Below, piece by piece: positions 54,822 through 64,000 of a stretch of DNA of 64,000 nucleotides. The stretch spans positions 82,400 to 146,399 of the forward strand of contig JAJEIY010000088.1 in the NCBI GenBank assembly GCA_022828085.1, in the 5' to 3' direction. The notes beneath the pieces were generated by a model. The model saw nothing but the letters and a program-made list of their open reading frames with translations, made no database searches and was not told the origin of the DNA. Both the position numbers and the translations under genes were made by a program. Origin of the DNA: Acidobacteriota bacterium. Lineage in GTDB: Bacteria > Acidobacteriota > Vicinamibacteria > Marinacidobacterales > Marinacidobacteraceae. Each line of letters opens with the position of its first letter. Positions within the stretch are counted from its first letter, which is position 1.

Positions 54822-57251
54822 ATGAGACACGCCCTGCGCGCGCTGCTCCGCGACAGCGGCTACGCCGGGCTGGCGGTCACGGTCGTCGCCCTCGCGGTGG
54901 GCGCGAACACCGCCGTCTTCACGGTCGCCTACGGAGCGCTCTTCGCGCCGCTGCCCTACCGCGCTCCGCAGGAACTCGTCCGGGTGGCGACCCAGTTTCC
55001 GACGATGGGCTTCGACAAGTTCTGGATCTCGGCGCCCGAATACCTCGAGTACCGCGAGTGGAGCGCGTCGTTCGCGGAAGCCGGAGCGTTCAACACCGGC
55101 ATGGCGTCGGTGGTGGGGACCGGAGATCCCTTCCGCGCCCAGGAGGCCGCCGCCACCGCGAGCCTCTTCCGGACCCTGGGGATCTCGGCCTCGCTGGGGC
55201 GGGTGTTCACCGACGCGGAGGACCGTCCCGGGGCGGAGCCCGTCATGGTGCTTTCCGACGGGCTCTGGCGGCGCGCGTTCGGGGCGGCCCCGGACGTCCT
55301 CGGCCGGCGCCTCACGGTGGACGGCGTCCAGCGAACCGTGATCGGGGTCCTGCCGCCCGGAGTGGACCTCCTGGACCGGCGCGTCGAGTTCTGGACCCCG
55401 CTCGCCCTCGACCCGGCGGACCTGCCGGGCCGCGGATCCCACAACTACATCATGGTGGCGCGGCTCGCCCCGGGGGCGACGATCGACTCGGCCCGGGCCG
55501 AACTCCCCGCGCTGCTGGAGCGCTGGCGCTCCGAGTCCGCGGACACCCACGCGCCGCATCCCGAGTTCCACCCGGTGATCCTCGTGGACCTCCACGAGGA
55601 GGTCGTCGGCGACCAGGGCGCCCGCCTGCTCGCGCTGCTCGCCCTCTCGGCGCTGCTGCTGCTCGCCGGCTGCGCCAACCTGGCCAACCTGGTCGTGGGC
55701 CGCGCCGAGTCGCGGCGGGGCGACACAGCGCTTCGCGCCGCCCTCGGCGCGGGCCGCCGGGGAGCGGCCGGTCCGTTCTTTCGGGAGGCGATCCTGCTCG
55801 CGCTCATCGGCGGCGCGCTCGGGCTCCTGTTGGCGCACGCAGGCGTGTCCGCGCTGCTCGCCGCCTATCCGGGCGGGGTACCCCGGATCGCCGAGATCGG
55901 AATCTCCGGCCCGGTGCTGATCTTCGCCCTGCTCGCGACCGCCGCGACCGGGGTGGTCTTCGGCGCCGCCCCGGTCACCGGGCTCGCGACCGCGGGACGC
56001 GAGGCGCAACTGCTCGGCACCCTGCAGGCCGGCGGAAGGCGCGTCACCGGCGGCCGCCGCCGGCTCCGGAACGGGCTCGTGGTGTTCGAGGTGGCGCTCT
56101 CCGCGGCGCTGCTGATCGCGTGTCTCCTCCTGGTGCGCAGCCTGTTCGCGGTCCAGGCAACGGACCCGGGCTTCGATCCGGACCACCTCGCCACCTACCA
56201 GACCTACCTGCCCGAGACCGCCTATCCGGCGGCCTCGGAGCAACTCGCGTTCCTCGAGCGGCTCCGCGCGGAGGCCGCGTCGGTTCCCGGGGTCGAGGCG
56301 GTCACCTACATGAGCGGCCTGCCGCCGCGGCGCCGGCTGAACGCGAACGACACGGCGCTCGAGGGCGTGCCCGAGGGCGAGGGACACCCGGCCCACAACA
56401 TGGACTACTGGCAGTTCGCCGGGCCGGGCTATTTCGAGGCGATGGGGATCCCGTTGCTCTCCGGCCGCGGCTTCGCCGCGTCGGACGACGGCGGCGCGAC
56501 CCCGGTGGCGGTGGTCAACCGCGCGGCGGCGGAACTGTTCTGGCCCGGGCAGGACCCGATCGGCCGTCGTCTCTCGCCCGGATCGGAGGTCCCGTGGTTC
56601 ACGATCATCGGCGTCGCGGCGGACGTCAAGCAGGGCGGACTCGAATCCGAGACCGGCACGGAGGTCTATTTCCACTACCCGCAGACCGCCGAGGCCGTCG
56701 GTTTCGCCCCCCGGACCGTGAACGTCGTGGTGAAGTCGAGCCTGCCCGCGTCCGCGCTGGCGCCCGCGATCCGGGAGGCCACCCACCGGCTGGACCCGTC
56801 GCTGCCGGTGGACTCCTTCCGGCCCATGACCGAGGTGATCCGCGCCTCGGTCGCCGGGCCCCGTTTTCTCGCCCTGCTGGCCGCGGTGTTCGCGGTCCTC
56901 GCGGTGCTGCTCGCCGCCGCCGGCGTCTATGGGGTGATTTCGGCCCTCGTGACCGAGAGGACCGCGGAGCTGGGAGTGCGCATGGCCTTCGGCGCCGCGC
57001 GGCCGGACCTTCTGGGGCTCGTGTTCCGCCACGGGATGCGGCTCGCGCTGCCCGGTCTCGCCCTCGGCCTCATCGCCGCGTTCGCCGCGAGCCGGTTCCT
57101 CGCGAGCATCGTCTTCGGGGTCGCTCCCGGCGATCCCTCGTCATACCTGGTGGCCTTCGGCGTGATCCTCGGGGTGGCGGCCGTGGCCTGTCTGCTCCCG
57201 GCCGTCCGGGCGACCCGCATCCAGCCGACCGCGGCGCTCCGCCACGGCTGA
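54822..57251 (+). CDS. ADOP-type orphan ABC permease (MacB/FtsX fold)
   Basis: 809 residues from the ATG at 54822 (MRHALRALLRDSGYAGLAV). Layout: membrane helix 1 with GANTAVFTVAYGALFAPLPYRAP, a large MacB-like periplasmic domain, three helices (LLALLALSALLLLAGCANLANLVV onward), a second periplasmic domain and three closing helices. The two halves repeat the MacB/FtsX module, and no ATPase gene is adjacent. This matches the 'acidobacterial duplicated orphan permease' architecture, where the partner and substrate are unknown. Flanked on both sides by copies of a cytidylate kinase 3' end, suggesting the gene arrived or was duplicated as a unit. Confidence 0.88.
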   Translation: MRHALRALLRDSGYAGLAVTVVALAVGANTAVFTVAYGALFAPLPYRAPQELVRVATQFPTMGFDKFWISAPEYLEYREWSASFAEAGAFNTGMASVVGTGDPFRAQEAAATASLFRTLGISASLGRVFTDAEDRPGAEPVMVLSDGLWRRAFGAAPDVLGRRLTVDGVQRTVIGVLPPGVDLLDRRVEFWTPLALDPADLPGRGSHNYIMVARLAPGATIDSARAELPALLERWRSESADTHAPHPEFHPVILVDLHEEVVGDQGARLLALLALSALLLLAGCANLANLVVGRAESRRGDTALRAALGAGRRGAAGPFFREAILLALIGGALGLLLAHAGVSALLAAYPGGVPRIAEIGISGPVLIFALLATAATGVVFGAAPVTGLATAGREAQLLGTLQAGGRRVTGGRRRLRNGLVVFEVALSAALLIACLLLVRSLFAVQATDPGFDPDHLATYQTYLPETAYPAASEQLAFLERLRAEAASVPGVEAVTYMSGLPPRRRLNANDTALEGVPEGEGHPAHNMDYWQFAGPGYFEAMGIPLLSGRGFAASDDGGATPVAVVNRAAAELFWPGQDPIGRRLSPGSEVPWFTIIGVAADVKQGGLESETGTEVYFHYPQTAEAVGFAPRTVNVVVKSSLPASALAPAIREATHRLDPSLPVDSFRPMTEVIRASVAGPRFLALLAAVFAVLAVLLAAAGVYGVISALVTERTAELGVRMAFGAARPDLLGLVFRHGMRLALPGLALGLIAAFAASRFLASIVFGVAPGDPSSYLVAFGVILGVAAVACLLPAVRATRIQPTAALRHG

Positions 57252-57295
57252 GGGGCCGCGCCGGCTCACGGCGGGCGGCGACGATGTCGAGGGCC

Positions 57296-57401
57296 GGCGG
57301 AGGACGCCCGCCACCTGGGCACGAGCGACCTCACGCTCGAGGAAACCGTGGAACGGATGGCGGAACTGCTGGTAACGGCGCGGTCAGGCACGGCGCGCTG
57401 A
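57296..57401 (+). pseudogene. Duplicated 3' tail of cytidylate kinase
   Basis: Bases 57296-57385 match 54521-54610 (the end of the cytidylate kinase domain) at 78 of 90 positions by my count. The frame AEDARHLGTSDLTLEETVERMAELLVTAR is still open and ends in TGA at 57399-57401. No kinase body precedes it. This is a relic copy on the far side of the ADOP gene. Confidence 0.8.
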
Positions 57402-57434
57402 CATCAAGACGCCCAGAGTGGCTACGCTGCGGGC

Positions 57435-57677
57435 ATGCGTTTGCACGTTCACATCGACGACGCGCTCATCGCCCGGGTGGACGAGATCGCCGGGCCGCGA
57501 GCGCGCAGCGAGTTCGTTCGCACCGCGATTCGGGCCGCTCTGGAGCGTCACCGACGCTGGGACCTGATCGAACGGGTCGCCGGCACTGTCAGCGCAAGAC
57601 CGCACGAATGGGACGCCGACCCGGCTGCATGGGTTCGGCTACAGCGCCGCGGCGGTTCACGCTCCGACGACGCTTGA
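57435..57677 (+). CDS. Orphan ribbon-helix-helix antitoxin-like protein
   Basis: 80 residues. LHVHIDDALIARVDEIAGPRARSEFVRTAIRAALERHRR is a ribbon-helix-helix (CopG/VapB-like) DNA-binding fold, and the tail HEWDADPAAWVRLQRR resembles toxin-binding tails of VapB antitoxins. The usual downstream PIN-domain toxin is absent: 57678-57900 encodes no PIN motif. Either a regulator in its own right or the survivor of a lost toxin-antitoxin pair. Confidence 0.75.
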   Translation: MRLHVHIDDALIARVDEIAGPRARSEFVRTAIRAALERHRRWDLIERVAGTVSARPHEWDADPAAWVRLQRRGGSRSDDA

Positions 57678-57900
57678 GTGCCAGTCCCGGGAGGACGACG
57701 GGCGGCGCTGGCCACTTCTTTGGTGGCTCGGCTTCTCTCGGTTGCCCGAGGAGCAAAGGTGCTCGAAGGCACAGGGACGCCGGAGGCCGAAGCCTCCCAA
57801 GGCCCGCCGTCCCCACGGGGACGGACCCGCGAAGTTAGCAAACCCGTCGTCGCCGGTCCAATCTCAGGAAGCGTGTACCCGTCCAGGGGCGGGCCTGCGT

Positions 57901-58833
57901 TCAGCCCCTGGCGGCGCGCCAGGTGTCCACGCAGGACCGGTAGTTGGCGGCGATCTGCGCGATCGCGTCCGCCTCGCTCAGCTGGCCGTTCAGGCACGCC
58001 CCGAGCGGTTCCCGGAAGTTGGTCCGGCCGACCGCGAACCCGATGAAACCGTCCACCGGCGCGGCCACCCGGAGCCATTCGTGAACCTGGGCGGCGTCGG
58101 AACCGCGGCCCAGCACGATGGAACCGACGCGCTCCCGGCCCGGCCCGCTGCGGACCGCCGCCGCGACCCGTTCCGCGTCCTCGGCCCGGTCCACGCCCTC
58201 GATCTTCCAGATGTCCGGTTCGATCCCGAAGTCCTGGATCATGTGGATGGCGCGCACCATGTGGCCGGGCCGCAGCTCCCGGTCGTAGGCGGCGCCGGCT
58301 TCCTTGTCCTCCGGCGTCGTCGCCGGCACCAGGAGCTCGAACATGAACAGGCGCCGCTCGGGACCGTGGAGGTAGTCGGAAACCAGTTGCAGCCGGCTGA
58401 GCTGCACCGCCGTGTCGGCCACGGGATCGTCGGGGTGCAGCCGCACCAGCACCTTCACGATCTGCGGCCGGTGGTAGCGGATGTGCGTCACCCAGCGCAC
58501 CCCGTATTCGAAGTCGAAGACCGGCTGGCCGCTCTTTTCGATGCACATCGCCCGCGGAATCCCCCGCGCCGCCGCGTCGGCGAGGATCTGGCTCCCGAAC
58601 TGCGCGTCCACCAGGATTCCCACCTGCTCCTTCGGAACTCCGCCTTCGATCGCCTGCAGGAGGCCGCGGTAGATCAGGCTCTTCGCGGCGGCGACGGGAC
58701 CGAATCCGTCGTTCGCCGGCGAGATCTCCGGGGCCCCGCGGAAGCCGAAGTAGGACTTCGTGAAGCTGCCCCGGTGGTCGAAGGGCTGGATGAAGAGCGG
58801 CTGGTCGTAGCCGATGGCGGAGGGTTTGTTCAT
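57901..58833 (-). CDS. DUF2090 aldolase-like protein (IolC C-terminal-domain family)
   Basis: 310 residues from the ATG at 58833. The start PLFIQPFDHRGSF and the blocks GILVDAQFGSQIL, EKSGQPVFDFEYG, FELLVPATTPEDKE, EPDIWKIEGVD and GFAVGRTNFREPL match DUF2090, the TIM-barrel aldolase-like domain found alone or fused to the IolC kinase in inositol degradation. A Lys (DIWKIEG) and Glu residues sit at the positions expected for an aldolase site. Likely cleaves a phosphorylated sugar acid such as a 2-deoxy-5-keto-gluconate derivative, but no other inositol genes are nearby. Divergent from uvrA. Confidence 0.78.
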   Translation of the reverse strand: MNKPSAIGYDQPLFIQPFDHRGSFTKSYFGFRGAPEISPANDGFGPVAAAKSLIYRGLLQAIEGGVPKEQVGILVDAQFGSQILADAAARGIPRAMCIEKSGQPVFDFEYGVRWVTHIRYHRPQIVKVLVRLHPDDPVADTAVQLSRLQLVSDYLHGPERRLFMFELLVPATTPEDKEAGAAYDRELRPGHMVRAIHMIQDFGIEPDIWKIEGVDRAEDAERVAAAVRSGPGRERVGSIVLGRGSDAAQVHEWLRVAAPVDGFIGFAVGRTNFREPLGACLNGQLSEADAIAQIAANYRSCVDTWRAARG

Positions 58834-58933
58834 GGGTCTGGGAGAGGCCTTTCGGGGGGAGAGTGTACGGGGGTGGCGGCGCCCCGGGAGCGATGGGAAT
58901 TGTGCGTTTCGCCCGCCTGGGGTGGAGTTACGT

Positions 58934-58987
58934 CGCGCGCGGCGCGGAGCACCGCGCGTGCCGGTCCGGAGACCGGCGTTCCAGGCG
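58934..58987 (-). repeat. Double-hairpin element upstream of uvrA
   Basis: Minus orientation. Stems CCGGTC/GACCGG with a short loop and a GCGCGGCGC.../...ACCGCGC stem with imperfect pairing. It lies 30 bases before the uvrA start, one of the few copies in a 5' region. Confidence 0.7.
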
Positions 58988-59016
58988 CTCTTCCCTTTAG
59001 ACTCCCGGGAAAGTCC

Positions 59017-61866
59017 ATGGAGCCCGATCACATCGTGGTGCGGGGCGCCCGGCAGCACAATCTCAAGAACATTTCCGTTCGCATTCCGAAGAAGCGCCTC
59101 GTCGTCCTGAGCGGGGTCTCGGGGTCGGGAAAGTCGTCGTTGGCGCTCGACACCCTCTACGCCGAAGGTCAGCGCCGCTACGTCGAATCGCTGTCCAGCT
59201 ACGCCCGCCAGTTCCTGGGGCAGATGGACAAGCCCCTCTACGACACGATCCAGGGGCTCTCGCCGACCATCTCGGTGGATCAGAAGTCGGCGAGCCACAA
59301 CCCGCGCTCGACGGTCGGCACCATCACCGAGATCTCCGACTACCTGCGGGTGCTCTTCGCCCGGGTCGGCGTCGCCCACTGCCCGCGCTGCGGGCGCGAG
59401 GTCAGCCCGCAGACCGCGCAGGAGATCGTGGAGGAACTGGCGCAGTTGCCGGCCGGCACCCGCTTCCTCCTGCTGGCGCCCGTCCTCGAGAACCGGCGCG
59501 GGGAGTTCCGCTCGACCCTCGAGAACATCCTGCGCCGCGGGTTCTCCCGGGCGCGGATCGACGGCGAGGTCCAGCTCATCGAGGAGACCGCCGCCCTCGA
59601 GAAGCGGAAGAAGCACAACGTCCAGATCGTCGTGGACCGGCTGACCCGCAAGGATCCGGCCGGCGAGGAATGGCGGGGAAGGGTCACCGATTCGGTGGAG
59701 ACCGCGCTCCGCGAGGGGGACGGCATCGTGATCGCGGCGGTCGAGGGAGAGGATCGCGACCGCATCTTCTCGGAGAAGAACGGCTGCCCGAGTTGCGGGA
59801 TCGGATTCCCGGAGATCTCGCCGCAGCTCTTTTCCTTCAACAGCCCGCAGGGGATGTGCAAGGAGTGCAACGGGCTGGGCGCCCGGAGCGAGGTGGACGA
59901 GGACCTGGTGGTCCCCGATCCCCGCCTGAGCATCAACGACGGGGCGGTGGCGTTCTGGGGCCGGTTCGGGGAGCGGGACGGCTGGGAGGCGACCGTGGTC
60001 CGGGGGGTGGCGAAGCGGTTCGGGGTGGACCTCGACCGCCCGTGGGCGCGCCTCGCCGCCGGCAAGCGGAAGATCCTCCTCTGGGGGTCCGGCCGCGAGC
60101 GGATTCCCGTCAAGTACCATCGGAGTTCCCGCGCGGTCCACTGGGAAGGGGTGCTCAACCTGCTGAACCGCCGCATGCGGGAAACCTCCTCCGACCGGGC
60201 GCGGCGCTACTACGCGCGATTCTTCTCGAGCCGGGCGTGCCGGGCGTGCGGGGGGAGCCGCCTGCGCCCGGAGGCGCTGGCCGTCAATGTGGGCGACCGC
60301 ACCATCGCGGACGTCTCCTCGATGTCCATCGAGGACGCGCTCGGGTTCATGGGAGACCTCGAACTCGAGGGCACCGCACTCGTCATCGGGGCGGAACTGC
60401 TGAAGGAGATCCGGAACCGGCTCCGCTTCCTCGCCGACGTGGGCCTCGGCTACCTGTCGCTCGACCGGCTGGCGCCGAGCCTGTCCGGCGGAGAATCGCA
60501 GCGCATCCGGTTGGCCAGCCAGATCGGGTCCGAGCTCACCGGGGTCATCTACATCCTCGACGAGCCCTCCATCGGGCTCCATCCGCGCGACAACGGAAAG
60601 CTGCTGGAGGCGCTGCACCGGCTCCGGGACATCGGCAACACCGTCGTCGTGGTCGAGCACGACCGGGAGACCATCGAGTCCGCGGACCACGTGCTGGACT
60701 TCGGTCCCGGAGCCGGCGTCTATGGCGGGGAGGTCGTCGCCGAAGGGACGCCCGCGGAGATCCGGGACGAGCCGAAGTCCCTCACGGGACGCTACCTGCG
60801 GGGCGACCTCGACATCGCCGTGCCCCCGCGCCGGCGGTCCTCCCGGCACTCCATCCGGATCGTGGGGGCCCGCGCGAACAACCTGAAGGAAGTGGACGTT
60901 GCGATTCCGCTCGGCGCCCTCACCTGCGTCACCGGAGTCTCCGGCGCCGGGAAGAGCACGCTCGTTTACGAGGTGCTCTACCGGGCGCTCGCCCGCGCGC
61001 TCCACCGTTCGGAACGCCCCGTGGGGAAGCACTCCCACATCGAGGGGACCGAACGGATCGGCAGGGTGGTGGACATCGACCAGTCCCCCATCGGCCGCAC
61101 CCCGCGCTCGAATCCGGCGACCTACACGAAGGTGTTCGACGGCATCCGTTCGCTCTTCGCGGCGCTGCCCGCGGCCCGCGCCCAGGGCTACAAGCCGGGA
61201 CGCTTCTCCTTCAACGTGCCCGGCGGGCGTTGCGAGCACTGCCAGGGCGACGGCGTGATCCGCGTCGAGATGCACTTCCTGGCGGACGTCTTCGTCACCT
61301 GCCAGGTGTGCCGCGGCCGGCGGTTCAACGACCAGACGCTGACGGTGCGCTACCAGGGCCGCTCGATCGCCGACGTGCTCGACCTCACGGTGAGCGAGGC
61401 CATCCCGGTGTTCCGGTCCCAGCCCGGCATCCTCCACATTCTCGAGACGCTCCAGGACGTCGGGCTCGGCTACATCCGGCTCGGGCAGCCCTCGCCGACC
61501 CTGTCGGGCGGGGAGGCGCAGCGGGTCAAGCTTTCGCGCGAACTGGCGAAGCGGTCCACCGGCGACACGCTGTACATCCTGGACGAGCCCACCACCGGCC
61601 TTCACTTCGACGACATCGCCCGCCTCCTGCGGGTGCTCGACCGCCTGGTGGACGCCGGGAACACCGTGGTCGTGATCGAACACAACCTGGACGTAATCAA
61701 GACCGCGGACCACCTCGTGGATCTCGGTCCGGACGGCGGCGGGCGCGGGGGGGAACTCGTCGTCTGCGGGACCCCCGAGGCGGTGTCCCGGCACGCCGGG
61801 TCCTGGACCGGGCGTTATCTGCGCGGCATCCTGGAACCGGCGCCGGCGGCCCGGCGGGCGTCCTAG
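59017..61866 (+). CDS. uvrA: Excinuclease ABC subunit A
   Basis: 949 residues. Two ABC ATPase domains: Walker [16 protein letters not shown] (about residue 33) and [15 protein letters not shown] (second half), with two [24 protein letters not shown] signatures. Zinc sites CPSCG...CKEC and CEHC...CQVC are intact. An extra Cys pair (CPRCG) lies in the first signature domain, and CRACGGSRL is in the usual place. Detects DNA damage and loads UvrB. UvrC is 8 kb upstream; uvrB is not in the window. Confidence 0.97.
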   Translation: MEPDHIVVRGARQHNLKNISVRIPKKRLVVLSGVSGSGKSSLALDTLYAEGQRRYVESLSSYARQFLGQMDKPLYDTIQGLSPTISVDQKSASHNPRSTVGTITEISDYLRVLFARVGVAHCPRCGREVSPQTAQEIVEELAQLPAGTRFLLLAPVLENRRGEFRSTLENILRRGFSRARIDGEVQLIEETAALEKRKKHNVQIVVDRLTRKDPAGEEWRGRVTDSVETALREGDGIVIAAVEGEDRDRIFSEKNGCPSCGIGFPEISPQLFSFNSPQGMCKECNGLGARSEVDEDLVVPDPRLSINDGAVAFWGRFGERDGWEATVVRGVAKRFGVDLDRPWARLAAGKRKILLWGSGRERIPVKYHRSSRAVHWEGVLNLLNRRMRETSSDRARRYYARFFSSRACRACGGSRLRPEALAVNVGDRTIADVSSMSIEDALGFMGDLELEGTALVIGAELLKEIRNRLRFLADVGLGYLSLDRLAPSLSGGESQRIRLASQIGSELTGVIYILDEPSIGLHPRDNGKLLEALHRLRDIGNTVVVVEHDRETIESADHVLDFGPGAGVYGGEVVAEGTPAEIRDEPKSLTGRYLRGDLDIAVPPRRRSSRHSIRIVGARANNLKEVDVAIPLGALTCVTGVSGAGKSTLVYEVLYRALARALHRSERPVGKHSHIEGTERIGRVVDIDQSPIGRTPRSNPATYTKVFDGIRSLFAALPAARAQGYKPGRFSFNVPGGRCEHCQGDGVIRVEMHFLADVFVTCQVCRGRRFNDQTLTVRYQGRSIADVLDLTVSEAIPVFRSQPGILHILETLQDVGLGYIRLGQPSPTLSGGEAQRVKLSRELAKRSTGDTLYILDEPTTGLHFDDIARLLRVLDRLVDAGNTVVVIEHNLDVIKTADHLVDLGPDGGGRGGELVVCGTPEAVSRHAGSWTGRYLRGILEPAPAARRAS

Positions 61867-61871
61867 ACCGG

Positions 61872-62591
61872 ATGTACCGAGGCTACGGGACCGCGGTGGG
61901 CTTCGGGGGCGGAGCCATGCCCAGGGGAGTCAAGCAGCTCATCCTGATCACCGGCGGGGTCTACCTGGTCCAGCTTGTGGTCCCGGCGGTCACCGTGTTC
62001 TTCGGGCTCTACCCGCCCGCGGTGCTCTCGCTCCAGGTATGGCGCCTGTTCACCTACATGTTCCTCCACGGCGGGCTGCTGCACCTGCTGCTGAACATGT
62101 TCGTGCTCTACATGTTCGGGTCGCAGCTCGAGCAGGTCTGGGGACGGCGCCGCTTCGTCCGCTACTACCTGCTCTGCGGCGTCGGGGCCGGACTCTTCGC
62201 GCTGCTGCCGCTGCCGGCGTTCTTCGACGCGCTGCACATCGGCGCTTCGGGCGCGGTGTACGGGCTGCTCCTGGCCTTCGGCCTCCTGTTCCCGTCGGCG
62301 CAGGTCTACCTGCTCGGCATCCTGCCCATGAGCGCGCGCCACATGGTGATCCTCTTCGGCTTCATTTCGCTGGCGGGTTCCCTGTCGGCGACCTCCGACG
62401 GGGTGTCCCACATCGCTCACCTCGGGGGGCTGGTGGTGGGTTACGTCCTGCTGCGGCGGGACGGCCTGCTCCCGAGATACCGCTCCCGGCTGGGCGTCCT
62501 GTGGAACGACCTCCGGCGCCGCCGGCGGCGCGCCCGGTTCGAGCGCTACTACGAAGAGCACGAGCGGAAGCGGTCCGAGACGCTCCATTGA
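61872..62591 (+). CDS. Rhomboid family intramembrane serine protease
   Basis: 239 residues with six membrane helices. Catalytic Ser126 in IGASGAVYG and His183 in HIAHLGG are present, as is the LHGGLLHLLLNMFVLYMFG hairpin with its oxyanion Asn. The C-terminal 40 residues are very basic and cytosolic (RRRRRRARFERYYEE). Cuts membrane proteins within the bilayer. Begins 5 bases after uvrA, same strand. Confidence 0.92.
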   Translation: MYRGYGTAVGFGGGAMPRGVKQLILITGGVYLVQLVVPAVTVFFGLYPPAVLSLQVWRLFTYMFLHGGLLHLLLNMFVLYMFGSQLEQVWGRRRFVRYYLLCGVGAGLFALLPLPAFFDALHIGASGAVYGLLLAFGLLFPSAQVYLLGILPMSARHMVILFGFISLAGSLSATSDGVSHIAHLGGLVVGYVLLRRDGLLPRYRSRLGVLWNDLRRRRRRARFERYYEEHERKRSETLH

Positions 62592-62763
62592 CGCTTCCTC
62601 GGCGGTCCGCCCCGGCCGCCGACGCGGTCGGGACCGCCTTCGGAAAGATCCCCCCTTTGACTCGGGGCGGGAGGTCTTGTTACAAAGAGCAGTGCGCCGG
62701 CCCCGGCTGGCCCGTGCGGTTCTCCCGTCCATCGCCGTAGAGGGGCCGACCGAGGAGGCTGCC

Positions 62764-63261
62764 ATGAGATTCCGTTTACCGCTCGCGGCTGCGGCCGCGT
62801 TCGCGCTCCTGATCGTTCCCCCGGCATTGGCTCAGGATCCTCCCGCCGAAGAGGAGGAGTTCGTAGAGGCGCACGAGATCACCCTCGACAACGTCGGGGA
62901 GGATCTGGTCGTGCGCGGACGAATCGCGAGAACCGAGGCCAACCCCGTCCAGGGCGTCACGATCCACTTCGATCGGGCCCACATCGATTACCCCTTCCGG
63001 GTGTTCATCCCCCGGGAGGATCTGGGTGACTGGGAGGGCACCGACCCGGTGAAGGTCTACGCCCGGGGACGCATCATCAAGATCACCGGCGAGATCGAGG
63101 AACAGGGCGAACTGCCCTTCATCCGCGTCAGCGAGCGCAGTCAGATCGAGATCGTTCCCCGGACGCGGCGCCGCCGGCGTCCCCGCGGTCCGGATCCGGC
63201 CGAAGCGATCAGGGCGTCCAGGGTCCCCATCGCCCAAGCGGTTTTCGCCGCGGGGCGCTAG
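62764..63261 (+). CDS. Secreted OB-fold-like protein, copy 1
   Basis: 165 residues from the ATG at 62764, preceded by GAGGAGGCT. Signal peptide ends near ALAQD. The body (ITLDNVGEDLVVRGRIARTEA, HIDYPFRVFIPREDLGDW, VKVYARGRIIKITGEIEEQGELPFIRV) has the strand order of small OB-fold stress proteins: a VxGxV strand, a middle FxVxI strand and a final GxIxxxxGxPxIxV. The C-terminus is basic. Function unknown; may bind nucleic acid or glycan in the periplasm. A paralogue follows. Confidence 0.7.
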   Translation: MRFRLPLAAAAAFALLIVPPALAQDPPAEEEEFVEAHEITLDNVGEDLVVRGRIARTEANPVQGVTIHFDRAHIDYPFRVFIPREDLGDWEGTDPVKVYARGRIIKITGEIEEQGELPFIRVSERSQIEIVPRTRRRRRPRGPDPAEAIRASRVPIAQAVFAAGR

Positions 63262-63406
63262 CGCGCGACAACGGACCCGGTCCGGGACGCCGGACCGAGC
63301 GCCGCCTGCGTTCCATCACGGGCTGCTATAACAGGAGTACGCCGCCCCGCTGGTCGCCGCGGTCCTCCCGTCCGCCGTCGCGAGGGGGCTGGCCGAGGAG
63401 GCTGCA

Positions 63407-63805
63407 ATGAGACTTCGCACCAGGTACGCGGCCGCGCTCGCGCTCCTGATCGCCCCGGTGGCGTCGGCGCAGGATCCCCCGGCCGGGGAAGAGGTCGAGG
63501 TGGTGGCGGTCCGGGACGTGACCGCCGAGCACGTCGGCGAGGAGATCACCGTCGGGGGCCGGGCCGTCGACGTGCGGATGATTCAGGGGTCCGGTTTTCA
63601 GATCTCCTTCCTCTCGGGCTTCCTGGCCCTCATTCCCGAGTCCCACATGCACCTGTGGACGGGCGTGGACCCGATGAAGCGCTACAAGGGACGGAACCTG
63701 CAGGTCACCGGCGAGGTGATGGAGGAGAACGACCAGTTGTTCATCGGCGTCACCGACCCGGACCAGATGAAGGTCATCCAGCGGCAGCGCCGCCGCCGGC
63801 GCTGA
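63407..63805 (+). CDS. Secreted OB-fold-like protein, copy 2
   Basis: 132 residues, signal peptide ending near ASAQD. VTAEHVGEEITVGGRAVDVRM, GFQISFLSGFLALIPESHMHLW and RNLQVTGEVMEENDQLFIGV align in order with the upstream copy, though identity is low. The leader is also duplicated: CCGAGGAGGCTGC precedes the ATG in both genes, and TATAAC (63330-63335) could be a -10 box. Basic tail RRRRRR. Tandem paralogues of unknown role. Confidence 0.68.
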   Translation: MRLRTRYAAALALLIAPVASAQDPPAGEEVEVVAVRDVTAEHVGEEITVGGRAVDVRMIQGSGFQISFLSGFLALIPESHMHLWTGVDPMKRYKGRNLQVTGEVMEENDQLFIGVTDPDQMKVIQRQRRRRR

Positions 63806-63839
63806 ATCACGGCCACGAGATCCTGCGTCTGGACGTGAA

Positions 63840-63984
63840 GGAGCGCCGCTCTTCAGAGCGGCATCGCGGCCGCAGGCCGCGAAACTCCCACGATCGGGGC
63901 CTCCCGCACACCCCGCCGGTGATGAAAAAGGGCGCAACGGCTTGGAACGCCGGTCTCCGACCGGCACGCGGCCCGCAGGGCCGC
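63840..63984 (+). repeat. Two double-hairpin elements at the right edge
   Basis: First element 63840-63889 (stems GCCGCTC/GAGCGGC and GCGGCC/GGCCGC, ending GAAACTCCC). Second element 63939-63984 (stems CCGGT/ACCGG and GCGGCCC/GGGCCGC). The first starts 35 bases after the stop of the second OB-fold gene. No gene is seen in 63806-64000. Confidence 0.85.
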
Positions 63985-64000
63985 AGGCGGCGTGTCGCGG

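Noticed and set aside
57678..57900. VapC toxin after the VapB-like gene
   Set aside because: No PIN-domain Asp motif (such as VDTS or LDTN at the N-terminus) occurs in any frame.

Overview
The window is GC-rich DNA that is coding on both strands, with many GTG/TTG starts, ATGA-type gene overlaps and no tRNA, rRNA or CRISPR that I could find. An orphan MacB/FtsX-type permease of the ADOP kind, a PIG-L deacetylase with a NEW3-like region, a P1 (DmpA-like) peptidase and intergenic double-hairpin repeats suggest an uncultured Acidobacteriota-like bacterium. This is an inference from gene content; I saw no phylogenetic marker that settles it.

Bases 1-29,700 are mostly chromosomal metabolism: peptidase plus aldehyde dehydrogenase; SLC13 transporter plus TenA; a secreted PIG-L deacetylase; a sodium:solute symporter with a small membrane partner; a run of ClC antiporter, D-aminoacyl-tRNA deacylase, DsbA-like lipoprotein and PPOX flavoprotein; a damaged short-chain dehydrogenase and YjbQ; the glycolate oxidase operon glcDEF; a DUF4143 ATPase behind an AT-rich promoter; an M28 peptidase; a VIT-type metal transporter; tandem cytosolic and exported catalase-peroxidases; an alpha-carbonic anhydrase; and a bacterial ERG4/ERG24-type sterol reductase.

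Bases 29,700-47,800 are an accessory or defence island. Three long arrays of an 11-base motif (TATCGACCGGA), spaced at 20-21 and 32-33 bases, fill the spaces around a HicBA module and around a gene for a proline-rich protein with a C-terminal winged helix. Next come HipBA with a recognisable promoter and paired operators, a DUF805 remnant, and a type I restriction operon (hsdM, hsdS, an AlbA/winged-helix ORF, hsdR). That operon is headed by a 1,355-residue protein joining a HigA-like helix-turn-helix to a putative PD-(D/E)xK nuclease domain and a long helical region. A frameshifted secreted protein and an unknown membrane protein close the island. Part of it is visibly less GC-rich than its surroundings.

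Bases 47,800-64,000 return to housekeeping: quinone oxidoreductase, uvrC, trpS, scpA, scpB, a pseudouridine synthase fused to cytidylate kinase, the ADOP permease (bracketed by a duplicated cytidylate kinase tail), an orphan ribbon-helix-helix antitoxin, a DUF2090 aldolase-like protein, uvrA, a rhomboid protease and two tandem secreted OB-fold-like proteins.

The two strongest non-standard signals are the phased TATCGACCGGA arrays and a dispersed family of about fourteen double-hairpin elements. Their stems differ in sequence but stay complementary, and most lie just after stop codons.
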